In this document: piece by piece, positions 1 to 7,998 of the stretch
Numbering within the stretch: position 1 is the first letter of the stretch
Layout: each line of letters begins with the position of its first letter
Origin: CAWBAT01 sp963810905
Lineage (GTDB): Bacteria; Acidobacteriota; Terriglobia; Versatilivoradales; Versatilivoraceae
NCBI GenBank assembly: GCA_963810905.1
Contig: CAWEPG010000014.1
Location: forward strand, 124,001 to 188,000
Direction of reading: 5' to 3'
Length of the DNA stretch: 64,000 nucleotides
Notes under the pieces: model-generated
What the model was told of the DNA's origin: nothing
Seen by the model: only the letters and a program-made list of their open reading frames with translations
Databases searched by the model: none
Program-made: the position numbers and the translations under genes

Positions 1-275
1 TTTACGGGAATTTCTACAAAGAACTCTATTTTACTCCCGAACGACGTGTCCTGGACCCCAAGATTCAGGAACTCATCTCGATAGCCGCGTCCCTTGCCGC
101 ACGCTGTGAAGGCTGTCTCGACGGACATCTGAAAAAGGCTTTGTCTCTTGGTGCCAGCAAGGAAGAGATTAGTGAGGCGCTCTCGATTGCGATTGCGATT
201 AACGCAGCAGCGATGGTCGATTTAAGCGACCAAGCGGCAGCTCGCCTGAAAATGAACAACTTTCCTGAAAAATAA
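1..275 (+). CDS. carboxymuconolactone decarboxylase family protein, 3' part
   Basis: The last 90 codons of a gene entering from the left edge, read from base 3 to the TAA at 273-275. The peptide contains CEGCLDGH, the CxxC-x3-H type motif of AhpD-like carboxymuconolactone decarboxylase proteins. It is followed by an alanine-rich helix and by EEISEAL, both typical of the fold. Members are small helical proteins, often thiol-dependent peroxidases or decarboxylases; the specific substrate cannot be told. The start lies outside the window, so length and operon context are unknown. The family call is fairly secure and the function is not. Confidence 0.75.
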   Translation, partial: YGNFYKELYFTPERRVLDPKIQELISIAASLAARCEGCLDGHLKKALSLGASKEEISEALSIAIAINAAAMVDLSDQAAARLKMNNFPEK

Positions 276-330
276 CTGCGAGAAAGTTAACACGGGTTGT
301 GTGCCGAGTCAGAGGTCGGGGCACTCGCCG

Positions 331-513
331 AGTGTGTAGAAATGCGTCTTTTGCATGTCTGTGTAAGACCGCTCTTGAAGCGGCGCTGGGCTGCTTCACT
401 GCATGACATGATGAGCCAATCCAGGAATCACGATCCTCAACAGCCTTCGCTTATTGGGATCACTTACACTTCAAAGCCTGAAATTCTTAGTCTGTCCCTT
501 ATTCCCCGCTATT
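331..513 (+). repeat. REP-like repeat, long copy A
   Basis: This intergenic sequence is related to 5899-6077 over roughly 180 bases. Both contain GCATGTCTG, then a GACC-x-CT-x-TTGAAGCGG hairpin block, then ATTGGGATC, and end in a block like GTCTGTCCCTTATTCCCC. The first part also matches the short palindromic copies elsewhere in the left 15 kb. The 276-524 gap holds no convincing gene. Confidence 0.5.
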
Positions 514-563
514 AGCCTCTTGATTTGAATCCTCTTTTGAATATTAAACGAAGAGCACCGGGA

Positions 564-2786
564 ATGGAAAATCAGTCATTGACAAAATTATGTTCAGTAT
601 CCCCGGCGCATCTATTGGGAATCCCAGCCACAACTCGACAAGAACAAAAGCGTCAATTCTCGATCCTCACTTTGGGAATTTTAGCCTGGTTGCTGACTTG
701 TTTTGCAGTCGAGTCCTTAGGAGTAACTGCACAGAAGAGAGAACAGCCTCCTCCAGACTGGCGACTGGCTACGGACGACACGGTAATCATTGTCTCTGTG
801 GACTGTGACCGGCCGGTTCTGAAAGCCTTGAGTTCAAAAGCGGCCTCGCGCAACTGGCTTTCTGTTCCTTTAAGAGAAAAGCTGATGGATAAGGTTGAGG
901 TCAACGGCGCGCCTGTTGCAACGGAATGGAAATTTCACGGGGCAGATCTCGACTCTGGAAGAGAACAGTTAACTCTTCGCTTCAGCAACTCAGATCCACA
1001 ACTCGAGCTGCGATCGATTTGGAGAGCCAGACATGGCCATGGTCCAGTGGAGCATTGGCTGACGATCGCCAACGATTCGGGGCGCACCGTTACTGTAAGG
1101 CATCAAGACAGCCTGGTCCTTGACGGGCTAGTATTGGCGCCCCACGAGTCTGCGCAGGCCTGGTGGGTCAACCGGGGAGGAGGTAATGCCAGCCAAGAAG
1201 GGGGCACCTTCACAGTGGACGCGAATGCTGAGTTTGCTCAGGATTTGATAAGCAGTCCTGTGGACGGCTCAAGCCCTGTACCCTGGATGGCGATCCAGGT
1301 TGGGCAGATACATGGGCTCTATGTGGGGTGGGAATTCTCTGGAATCGGTCGCATCCACGCGGAAACCATCTCGATGAAACCAACCCGGCTCGACCTGCGC
1401 ATTGGCAACTTACCTGAATTCAAGACTGACCTCCCGGTTGGGGAAACTTTTCTGGTGCCTCCCGCGTTCGTCGGTTGTTACGAGGGAGACATTGACGAAG
1501 GGGGTTATACCCTGCATCGCTTCGTGCTCGAGAAGTTGCTGCCACCACTGCCGAAGGACCAACCCTACCCAACCCTAGCCTACAACCTCTATCTAGACAG
1601 CGGAGGAAATAAGGCTCGGGAAGCGGACGTACTGCGCAGCGCTGCCCTGTGCAAGGAATTTGGGTTTGAGACCTTCGTGCCGGACGCCATGTGGTTCCCA
1701 CAGGCGGGCGATTGGCGTTGGGATCCAGAACGATTCCCCAATGGGGTAAGACCCATCGAGCAGTATGTACACCAGAATGGAATAAAGCTAGGCCTCTGGG
1801 TTGCCTGGGCTCAAGGGGGAAACTCAGAGGATTCAGAAGCGCTCAATGTTTTCAGACGCCCGGATTGGTTTGTGCAGCGCTTTAACCCCGACTGGAAATC
1901 GGACTATCTCAACTGGAGCACATTGCTCGATCTCGGATATGACCCGGCAAAGGAATGGGCCAAACGCGCGACTCAGCATCTAGTCTCCGAATACAAGCTT
2001 GACTATCTCAAACATGATTACAGCCCAATCGAAGTCAAGTGCGTGCAAACGAACCATCGGCACCAACACGGTGTCGACGTTAGCTATTGGTCCACGGTGG
2101 CCTATTACGAGGTCCAGGAAGGACTCAAGCGGAAATTCCCGGATCTCGTGTTGGAAGGCTGCTCCGGAGGGGGGCACATCAAGGACTTCGGTTATATCAA
2201 GCGTGTACACTATATCGTGACTACAGACACGCTATCTTCTTTGCCGAACCGCCAGAGCATTTACGACTCCACCTTTGCCCTGCCTCCAGCGGTATTACAG
2301 GCCTACACTTACGAAAATCATTACAACCAAGTTTCGGACCGACCGCTCCCCTACTTTTGGCGCTGCGCGATGATGGGCGCCTGGCAAATCGATCCCACCA
2401 ACACTTCTACTTGGACCACCGAAGAACGGGCTGGAGTGAGACGTGCGACCGAGATCTATAAGTCCTGGATCCGACCGATGCTGCGCGATGTCAAGGTACA
2501 TCACATTCTGCAGCGCCCGGATGATTATCACTGGGACGGGATGTTCTATTGGAGCCCGAGCTTGAAGCGGGGCACGCTTTACGTCTTTCGGCCTAACAAT
2601 GATGAGGTCTTCAGGCGCGTCCGACTCAAGGGGCTGGTTGGGGACAAATCTTACCGCGTTCGGTCGGAGGATCATTCGGTGGCGGAAGGCATCCGTACAG
2701 GAGCCGAATTGATGAACCTCGGGCTCAGGATCAAGCTACCCGGAAAGTTTACGAGTGACTTGATCTACCTTGAGGAAAGTAAATGA
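564..2786 (+). CDS. secreted GH36-type alpha-galactosidase (melibiase family)
   Basis: A 740-residue glycoside hydrolase of clan GH-D, expected to remove alpha-galactosyl groups from oligosaccharides or plant galactans with retention of configuration. The ATG at 564 is followed by a hydrophilic lead of about 30 residues and then a hydrophobic stretch (FSILTLGILAWLLTCFAV), which suggests export. A TTG at 525 would add 13 residues. An N-terminal beta-rich domain precedes the TIM barrel. The nucleophile motif YLKHDY places Asp near residue 485. EGCSGGG followed by IVTTD, with Asp near 555, fits the acid/base site. The usual KWDxN and SGGGRxD forms are modified, so the exact substrate is uncertain. 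A repeat lies upstream and a truA pseudogene downstream; no operon partner is visible. Confidence 0.85.
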   Translation: MENQSLTKLCSVSPAHLLGIPATTRQEQKRQFSILTLGILAWLLTCFAVESLGVTAQKREQPPPDWRLATDDTVIIVSVDCDRPVLKALSSKAASRNWLSVPLREKLMDKVEVNGAPVATEWKFHGADLDSGREQLTLRFSNSDPQLELRSIWRARHGHGPVEHWLTIANDSGRTVTVRHQDSLVLDGLVLAPHESAQAWWVNRGGGNASQEGGTFTVDANAEFAQDLISSPVDGSSPVPWMAIQVGQIHGLYVGWEFSGIGRIHAETISMKPTRLDLRIGNLPEFKTDLPVGETFLVPPAFVGCYEGDIDEGGYTLHRFVLEKLLPPLPKDQPYPTLAYNLYLDSGGNKAREADVLRSAALCKEFGFETFVPDAMWFPQAGDWRWDPERFPNGVRPIEQYVHQNGIKLGLWVAWAQGGNSEDSEALNVFRRPDWFVQRFNPDWKSDYLNWSTLLDLGYDPAKEWAKRATQHLVSEYKLDYLKHDYSPIEVKCVQTNHRHQHGVDVSYWSTVAYYEVQEGLKRKFPDLVLEGCSGGGHIKDFGYIKRVHYIVTTDTLSSLPNRQSIYDSTFALPPAVLQAYTYENHYNQVSDRPLPYFWRCAMMGAWQIDPTNTSTWTTEERAGVRRATEIYKSWIRPMLRDVKVHHILQRPDDYHWDGMFYWSPSLKRGTLYVFRPNNDEVFRRVRLKGLVGDKSYRVRSEDHSVAEGIRTGAELMNLGLRIKLPGKFTSDLIYLEESK

Positions 2787-2902
2787 TCGTAAGTTATGGA
2801 AAGATTACGAATTAGCGTGCAAATTAGATTTACCAAACAACGGGGAATGAAACGAAAAAGTTAGATCCTTTGTTTTATCTAAATAACATGGCCTCATGGT
2901 CT

Positions 2903-2948
2903 AGATTCAATTCGAAGACATGCACCCTTCGCATGTCTTCGCCACCCC
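2903..2948 (-). repeat. REP-like palindrome, copy B
   Basis: A perfect 11-bp inverted repeat, CGAAGACATGC (2913-2923) and GCATGTCTTCG (2931-2941), is followed by GCCACCCC. On the minus strand it reads GGGTGGC-GAAGACATGCG, matching copies D and F closely and copy C more loosely. It sits exactly where the 5' end of the truA remnant has been lost. Confidence 0.65.
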
Positions 2949-3420
2949 ACGGTCGAACTGTTCGGGGCGATCTGCGAAAAGCTGCCGAAGACTTTTTTGG
3001 TGAGAACGTCGATCTGGGAAGGTCCGGACGGACCGACGCCGGTGTGCATGCCCTGGCCCGGGTTGCTCATCTGCGGGCCACACTCAGGCAGCCCGTCGAA
3101 CAAATTCAACGGAAGGTCAACGAACGCCTGCCGGCCGACATTCACGTCTTGTCCGTCGAACCGGATCCCACACGATTTCATGCCCGTCATTCGGCCCTGT
3201 CTCGATGCTATCTTTACTAGGCCTCCATTCGTCGGACAGCTTTTGCCAAGGATTTGGTCTGATGGGTCAAGGCTCCTCTCAATCCGGATCCCATTCAGCA
3301 CGGCGCCACTCTTTTCGAGGGCCGTCACGATTTCTGGTCGTTTGCCGGAAGGCCGACGACAGCTGCAACGCAGACAGTCTGAGACCGAGAAAGACAATTC
3401 TCGGCGTGGCCCAACATTTT
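2949..3420 (+). pseudogene. truA: tRNA pseudouridine synthase A, decayed
   Basis: Remnant of TruA, which converts U38-40 of tRNA anticodon stems to pseudouridine. The reading frame from 2870 to 3220 holds TVRGDL and GRSGRTDAGVHALARVAHLR, which contains the catalytic Asp of TruA. It stops at TAG 3218-3220, inside what should be RYLYQ. In the same frame the family sequence resumes (RRTAFAKDLV), hits TGA at 3260-3262, and continues WVKAPLNPDPIQHGATLFEGRHDFWSFAGRP, split here only by the stops. The normal N-terminal strand is missing and a REP-like palindrome stands in its place. About two thirds of the gene is recognisable. Both stops could come from single transitions (CAG to TAG, TGG to TGA). 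A functional copy is expected elsewhere in the genome. Confidence 0.8.
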
Positions 3421-3424
3421 TCTC

Positions 3425-3463
3425 TTGACACCATCTTAAATTAGTACTAAATAATTAGTAAAT
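3425..3463 (+). promoter_or_regulatory. promoter and operator of the blaI-like gene
   Basis: TTGACA (3425-3430) is followed, after 17 bases, by TAAATA (3448-3453), a good sigma-70 type pair. The -10 region overlaps the perfect palindrome TTAGTACTAA (3441-3450), and a related half site TTAGTA follows at 3455-3460. BlaI-type repressors bind TACTA-like dyads over their own promoter, so autoregulation is likely. The predicted start of transcription is at or within a few bases of the ATG at 3464, and no Shine-Dalgarno sequence is present, so the message may be leaderless. Confidence 0.65.
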
Positions 3464-3832
3464 ATGAAAACGCAGACCTTGACTAAACAAGAACTCGAGA
3501 TCATGAAAATCGTGTGGAGGCTGGAGAACGCCACGGTCCGGGACGTTTACGAAACATTGCTGGAGCGGCGCCGGATTGCCTACACCACCGTCATGACCAT
3601 GATGAAAATCCTGGAGAAGAAACGGTACCTGAAGAAACGAGTCAAAGACCGCGCCTATATTTATCAACCGGCTCGTCCCAAGGACCTGGTCATCAAATCG
3701 ATGGTGCAGGAGTTTGTAAACCGTGTGTTCAATGGTTCCGCCGAGCCGTTGCTGGTGCATCTGGTCAAAGATCGGCATCTTTCTGAAAAAGACGTTCGGA
3801 CCATTACGCGAATGATTCAGGAGAACAAATGA
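3464..3832 (+). CDS. BlaI/MecI/CopY family transcriptional repressor
   Basis: A 122-residue winged-helix repressor of the penicillinase-repressor family. The N-terminal half (LTKQELEIMKIVWRLENATV, then AYTTVMTMMKILEKKRYL) carries the recognition helix, and the C-terminal helices form the dimer and the cleavage region used by the partner protease. It is normally inactivated by proteolysis after the membrane sensor is stimulated. Its stop overlaps the start of the M56 gene by four bases (ATGA), so the two are translationally coupled. An operator-like palindrome overlaps its promoter. The length is normal for the family. The inducing signal is unknown; many such pairs have no link to beta-lactams. 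Confidence 0.9.
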   Translation: MKTQTLTKQELEIMKIVWRLENATVRDVYETLLERRRIAYTTVMTMMKILEKKRYLKKRVKDRAYIYQPARPKDLVIKSMVQEFVNRVFNGSAEPLLVHLVKDRHLSEKDVRTITRMIQENK

Positions 3833-5478
3833 ATCCCTCGACCCTCTTGGCCAACCTTATTGCTTATTCTATTCAGATTGCTCTCCTGGTGACGGCGGGA
3901 ACTCTAGTGCTTCGGTTGTTGAAGGTTCGACATCCGGGCGCCCTGCTGCTCTATTGGCAGCTGCTCTTAGGTGCTTGCCTGTTGCTGCCCGTTTTCCAGC
4001 CGTGGCAGAAACCCGCCGTGCGGAATTTTCTGACGCTCTCCAGCAGGACGACCTATGTGGAAACCACACTGGGACCGATGTCGGCCGTCCCTGAACGCTT
4101 TTTCAGCAGCAAACTCCTCGCATATGCCATCGCTGCCGGAATGGGCTTCCGTTGCCTCTGGCTGGCCCTCGGGCTCCTCAGGCTTGGCCAATATCAACGC
4201 CAGGCCCGCTTGCTGAATCCGCCTCCGCCGGCAGTCATGGAAATGCAGGAAAAAATGGGGGTCAGCGCTCGAGTTCATCTTTCGGCGGAACTGCATAGGC
4301 CGGTGACCTTTGGCCTGCGGCCCCCGGTATTGCTGCTCCCTTCCAGTTTCCAGGACATGGAGCTCGCCCGGCAGAGAGCAGTTGTCTGTCATGAGCTGTG
4401 GCATATCCGTCGAAAGGATTGGGTCTTCATACTGCTTGAAGCTCTTGTGACTACTCCCTTATGGTTTCATCCTGCTGTTTGGTGGCTGTTGGACCGGATC
4501 CGGTTGTGCCGCGAACAGGTCGTGGACCAACTGGTATTGAAGACCACCCAGCAGCGCAAACCTTATCTCGATGCTCTTTTGGAGACGGCTCTGGCTTGCC
4601 AGCACCCGCGGTTCACCCCTGCTCCCCTGTTCTTAAGCCAACGTCATTTGACTCAACGTGTCGCTTCTATTGTAAAGGAGGTTTCCATGTCGAAGACCCG
4701 ACTGGCAGTTTCTCTTGCAGTCGCCTCTATTTCCCTATTTCTAACGGGTGTAGCGGGCGTCGAAATGTTTCCTTTGGAATCAGCAGGAGGGAATGAAACG
4801 CAATCCGCACGGGCTAATCCGCCTGACAATGATTCTCGAGGCACACTGGTTGTTGCCCCCGAGGGTCTGGCCAAGAACCTGGTCCATCAAGTCAAACCTA
4901 TTTATCCTCCCGAACCCAAGCAACTAGGTATGCAGGGGGAAGTGCTGCTTGAAGTCAGCATCAGCGCAACAGGCGACGTGGAGAACATTCGTGTGAGTAA
5001 AGGTCATCCCTTACTGGTTCTTCCCGCGTTGGATGCTGTGAAACAATGGAAGTATAAACCATATCTCGTAAATGGTGCGGCAATGCCTGTCATGTCCACC
5101 GTGTCGGTAAACTTTAGCCTAACGGATTCCGCTGTCGGTCCAGGTGACAAGAAAGATTCGCCGCTTATTCGCCTCAACAAGGATGCTATGGCTGCGAATG
5201 TGATCTACCGGGTGGAACCGATCTACCCGCCCGAAGCGAAAGAAAAAGGGGTCGAGGGAGAAGTGGTGTTTGAGGTCACGATCAACGAGCAAGGAGAGGT
5301 TTCTGACGTTCAGGTACTGAGCGCAAACGCTATGCTGGTTTCAGCCGCCTACGAGGCTGTGCGGCAATGGAGGTATTCACCGGTGCTCTTGAACGGAGAT
5401 CCCATTATGGCGAAGGCCACTGTGACGATCCAGTTTACGCTGGAGAAAAGCAAAACCTCCGCATCTACAAGCCCTTAA
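3829..5478 (+). CDS. M56 (BlaR1/MecR1-like) membrane protease with two TonB C-terminal domains
   Basis: A 549-residue integral membrane metalloprotease. Hydrophobic segments fall near residues 5-25, 35-50 and 95-120, and the zinc motif is HELWH at about 188-192, followed by IRRKDW as in M56 peptidases. Another membrane span near 290-310 leads to an exported part. Instead of a penicillin-binding domain, this part holds two copies of the TonB C-terminal fold: PIYPPEPKQLGMQGEV ... AVKQWKYKPY (about 357-420) and PIYPPEAKEKGVEGEV ... AVRQWRYSPV (about 464-530). By analogy it cleaves the coupled BlaI-like repressor when stimulated. The TonB domains may sense envelope or cell-wall partners, which is inference. 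Translation is coupled to the repressor gene by a four-base overlap. Confidence 0.9.
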   Translation: MNPSTLLANLIAYSIQIALLVTAGTLVLRLLKVRHPGALLLYWQLLLGACLLLPVFQPWQKPAVRNFLTLSSRTTYVETTLGPMSAVPERFFSSKLLAYAIAAGMGFRCLWLALGLLRLGQYQRQARLLNPPPPAVMEMQEKMGVSARVHLSAELHRPVTFGLRPPVLLLPSSFQDMELARQRAVVCHELWHIRRKDWVFILLEALVTTPLWFHPAVWWLLDRIRLCREQVVDQLVLKTTQQRKPYLDALLETALACQHPRFTPAPLFLSQRHLTQRVASIVKEVSMSKTRLAVSLAVASISLFLTGVAGVEMFPLESAGGNETQSARANPPDNDSRGTLVVAPEGLAKNLVHQVKPIYPPEPKQLGMQGEVLLEVSISATGDVENIRVSKGHPLLVLPALDAVKQWKYKPYLVNGAAMPVMSTVSVNFSLTDSAVGPGDKKDSPLIRLNKDAMAANVIYRVEPIYPPEAKEKGVEGEVVFEVTINEQGEVSDVQVLSANAMLVSAAYEAVRQWRYSPVLLNGDPIMAKATVTIQFTLEKSKTSASTSP

Positions 5479-5514
5479 GACAGAGCGGTTCTCCCGGGGC
5501 ACCGAACCCGCCTG

Positions 5515-5792
5515 AGGTCGTCACGGCTAAAGAGCATGCTCGAAGACTGGCATATGCGTATGAGCGCTTTGCCGCTTCGGGCAGACCATGCTCGCAAACC
5601 GACCGTGGCCGAATCTAACTGACCTGGGCACCGCCGGATGAGATTAAATCCCATACAAGCGCCGCCATTACGTATCCATTTGACATTTGGCGCCATTGCA
5701 ATCTAGCTGGAAAAGCAAACCAGGGTCATGTCGATCTTGAGTTTGTCGGAGAAGACTACAAGCTTGTCCACTGCGCAGCTCCGGCACAATAA
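5515..5792 (+). pseudogene. GWxTD-domain protein, fragment with internal stop
   Basis: One reading frame encodes TAKEHARRLAYAYERFAASG, then the GWxTD-like region CSQTDRGRI, a TAA at 5616-5618, then LTWAPPDEIKSH, YPFDIWRH and VDLEFVGEDYKLV up to TAA 5790-5792. Intact GWxTD proteins read TDRGRIYITWGPPDEI at this point, so the stop replaces the Tyr codon within the signature. The upstream portion of the usual 400-600 residue exported protein is absent; the fragment begins right after the M56 gene. The order of motifs makes the assignment strong although each piece is short. Confidence 0.65.
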
Positions 5793-5898
5793 GATTGGAG
5801 ATTGCCCCTTTCAGGGGGGCAGTAGCAGTAGGAGTGAAGTGTTGAGAAGACCTCGACATTCGGTCTTGTCGCTCCTAAGTTTCGGCGGAAGGCCCGCC

Positions 5899-6077
5899 GG
5901 GTGGCCAAGACGCGCGTCTATTGCATGTCTGCATGGGACCACTATTGAAGCGGTGCAGGTGAGTTTCAAGGCGTCACATGATCAGCCATTTCTGAAATCT
6001 CAATCCTTGAAACTTTTCCCATATTGGGATCCTTTGGCTGTCAAGGCCGAAACCCATATTCTGGTCCCTATTCCCAG
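5899..6077 (+). repeat. REP-like repeat, long copy C
   Basis: Begins GGGTGGCCAAGACGCG (5899-5914), then TTGCATGTCTGCAT, a short CCACTATTGAAGCGG block, and further sequence aligned with copy A up to the final TCTGGTCCCTATTCCC. The 5793-6180 gap contains this repeat and no gene that can be supported. Confidence 0.5.
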
Positions 6078-6179
6078 ACACTGCTCAACTTGCCGACGGC
6101 ACTCTCGCCCAGTGCAAATTCGGAGGATATCAGCCCTTTCGGCCCGATGTCCTCGAAATCCTCTGTTTCGGGCATCCAA

Positions 6180-7010
6180 TTAAAGTCTAAATTTCGCGCG
6201 TCTGCCCGCTAACTTTGAGAGGGTTCGGTCATCTTCTTGAGCATTTGCTCCAGCGCCGCCTGATTCGGCCCGACAAACGGCTTGGGCTGTCGGGGCGGCT
6301 GAAAGAGACGCAAGCAATCGTTCTATCATGTCTCCTGGGGCGGCCGGCAGATGGCTGCTCAGGACCATCTTCGGCTCCATTTTGCGGATGCCGTCCAGTT
6401 CCTTTGCAAACGCCCCACGGTCAACTTTGTGCAGCCACGGCGCGTCCAATGTCGCCCAAAACATTTGCCCGTCCCGCAGATCCTGGTCAGAGAGCTCAGC
6501 TGCGTTCTGGGGAACCGTGGAGAGGAGCGCGCCAAAGCAGTCGGAGCTGAAGAACACCCCGGATCTATCATCGTAGAAGCCAGTGGTGGAAGGGTTGTCG
6601 AACGCAGGTGGTCTGATGCCGGTGAGTGTACGGTCGCCCACAGTGATCTTCTCGCCTGGATTGACAAGGTAAACCCGGTCCATCGGCAGAGGGTCGGACA
6701 GGCTCATGATGCCCACGCCGAGAAACGTAGTAATCACCCGGAGCTTCGGGTTCTCGGCGAGTAACTGATGCAAACCGCCGATATGGTCGAAGTCCGTATG
6801 GGTGACCCAGACCCACTTCAGGTCGGTGGGATCGATGACCGACCGCAAGGAAGTCATGAACTCCTCACACTCCACCACGGCTCCAGTGTCGACTAAGATC
6901 GGCTCCGAGCCCTTAATGACGAAAGAGTTGATCGGCACCAGTCCGTAGCCTGGGATCGGGAAATTCGAGGTGATGACTTCGATATCGGGCATCGCCGTGT
7001 AGGAATCCAT
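6180..7010 (-). CDS. metallo-beta-lactamase fold hydrolase
   Basis: A 276-residue MBL-fold protein of the single-domain type related to the ODP domain of flavodiiron proteins. The metal motif is THTDFDHIGG (His71, Asp73, Asp75, His76 counted from the chosen start). VDTGAVVECEEF comes before it and FFSSDCFGALL and LSSHLP after it, supplying further ligands. The start at 7010 (MDSYTAM) is preferred over 7067 because AAGAAAGGA lies seven bases before it. The C-terminal tail is rich in Ala and Arg and looks poorly conserved. About 80 bases upstream lies a 29-bp inverted repeat also found before the DinB gene. The substrate is unknown. Confidence 0.8.
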   Translation of the reverse strand: MDSYTAMPDIEVITSNFPIPGYGLVPINSFVIKGSEPILVDTGAVVECEEFMTSLRSVIDPTDLKWVWVTHTDFDHIGGLHQLLAENPKLRVITTFLGVGIMSLSDPLPMDRVYLVNPGEKITVGDRTLTGIRPPAFDNPSTTGFYDDRSGVFFSSDCFGALLSTVPQNAAELSDQDLRDGQMFWATLDAPWLHKVDRGAFAKELDGIRKMEPKMVLSSHLPAAPGDMIERLLASLSAAPTAQAVCRAESGGAGANAQEDDRTLSKLAGRRAKFRL

Positions 7011-7089
7011 AGATTTTCCTTTCTTGTGGTGGATTGTTTCTTTATTCGCGATCATCCCTTTGTTCAATGATCCGCGTTTGATACTCGGT

Positions 7090-7118
7090 TGTGTAACAAA
7101 TAGCCTTTTCGTTACACA
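7090..7118 (-). promoter_or_regulatory. 29-bp palindromic operator, copy 1
   Basis: Inverted repeat TGTGTAAC (7090-7097) and GTTACACA (7111-7118), 13 bases apart. It lies about 80 bases before the MBL-fold gene. The same element, with the same length and flank (followed on the minus strand by ATCAAA), precedes the DinB gene. It is probably the binding site of a dimeric regulator; the regulator is not identified here. Confidence 0.6.
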
Positions 7119-7181
7119 TACACGGCGATTGTCGACACCTGTTTGATTTATTCTGAGCCGATTCGTGCTTCCATTTCATTA

Positions 7182-7679
7182 CTACTGAGTGTCGGCGGTA
7201 GGCCCGTAAATCCCCGGGACCTTGCCGCCCATGGGGCGCAGGTAAGTGCTGAGTTGGCCACGATGATGGACCGAATGCTTGATCGTCATTGCCAGAAAGT
7301 TGACTCCGGGTGCTTTGACCATACCGAACAAGTCGATCACGTTGGCTAGTTTCTCCCCGGACATGGCGCGCACGCGATCCAGGGCAGCGGGAACTTTTTC
7401 CTTGTAACGGGAGACGGCGTCGGCCGGGTTCATGATGCCGCAGGCGTCAGAATCGTCGGGCGGAGGCGTGAATTCCCCGTTTGCGATGCAGTTCAGTAGC
7501 CACTCATCTTCAAGAGTGATGTGCCGGAGGAGTCCTAGACCGGTCTTGGACTTCGAGTCCGGTCGGTAGTCGAGATGGCCCTTGGGAACCGACTCGATGA
7601 CACGCAGGGTCGTCTTCATTTCGTTTTCGAAATCGGCGATCAAAAAATCTGCCACCGTCTTGGCTTCTTTGGAACTCAT
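7182..7679 (-). CDS. DinB family protein
   Basis: A 165-residue four-helix protein of the DinB/YfiT-like superfamily, small metal-binding enzymes that include thiol transferases. The likely metal histidines are in LLRHITLEDEW and in KHSVHHRGQLSTYLRPMG, whose HxxxHxGQL-like pattern is the family hallmark. The start ATG at 7679 is preceded by AAAAGGAGC. The upstream region shares a 29-bp inverted repeat with the neighbouring MBL-fold gene, which suggests joint regulation although the two genes are transcribed separately in tandem. The reaction is unknown. Confidence 0.85.
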   Translation of the reverse strand: MSSKEAKTVADFLIADFENEMKTTLRVIESVPKGHLDYRPDSKSKTGLGLLRHITLEDEWLLNCIANGEFTPPPDDSDACGIMNPADAVSRYKEKVPAALDRVRAMSGEKLANVIDLFGMVKAPGVNFLAMTIKHSVHHRGQLSTYLRPMGGKVPGIYGPTADTQ

Positions 7680-7772
7680 AGAATGCTCCTTTTCTTGATT
7701 ATTGATTGGTTTGCGTTCACGTTGTTTGTAGGGGGATCGCCCTGATAGAATGACCTATCTTTGATACCTGGA

Positions 7773-7801
7773 TGTGTAACGAGCAGCCTCTTCGTTACAC
7801 A
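7773..7801 (-). promoter_or_regulatory. 29-bp palindromic operator, copy 2
   Basis: Perfect 10-bp arms TGTGTAACGA (7773-7782) and TCGTTACACA (7792-7801) with a nine-base spacer, 94 bases before the DinB start. Sequence similarity to copy 1 continues for about 35 bases on the gene-proximal side, so promoter and operator appear to have been duplicated together. Confidence 0.65.
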
Positions 7802-7998
7802 TTAAATATGTGCTAATGCAAATTGAACTGAGCACACCTTTCCCACTTGTCCAGAAAAAGCTGTAACCGCCGACCCTCGCTGAGAGTCTGCGGACAGTAC
7901 CAGGCTAGGGCGAGGCGTCTCGATCATTTCCCCTGAGAGTTGGAAGCAAACGTCGAGGAGGTTGTACCGGAGATCGCCCTTTGTGAAAAGGCTCATTC

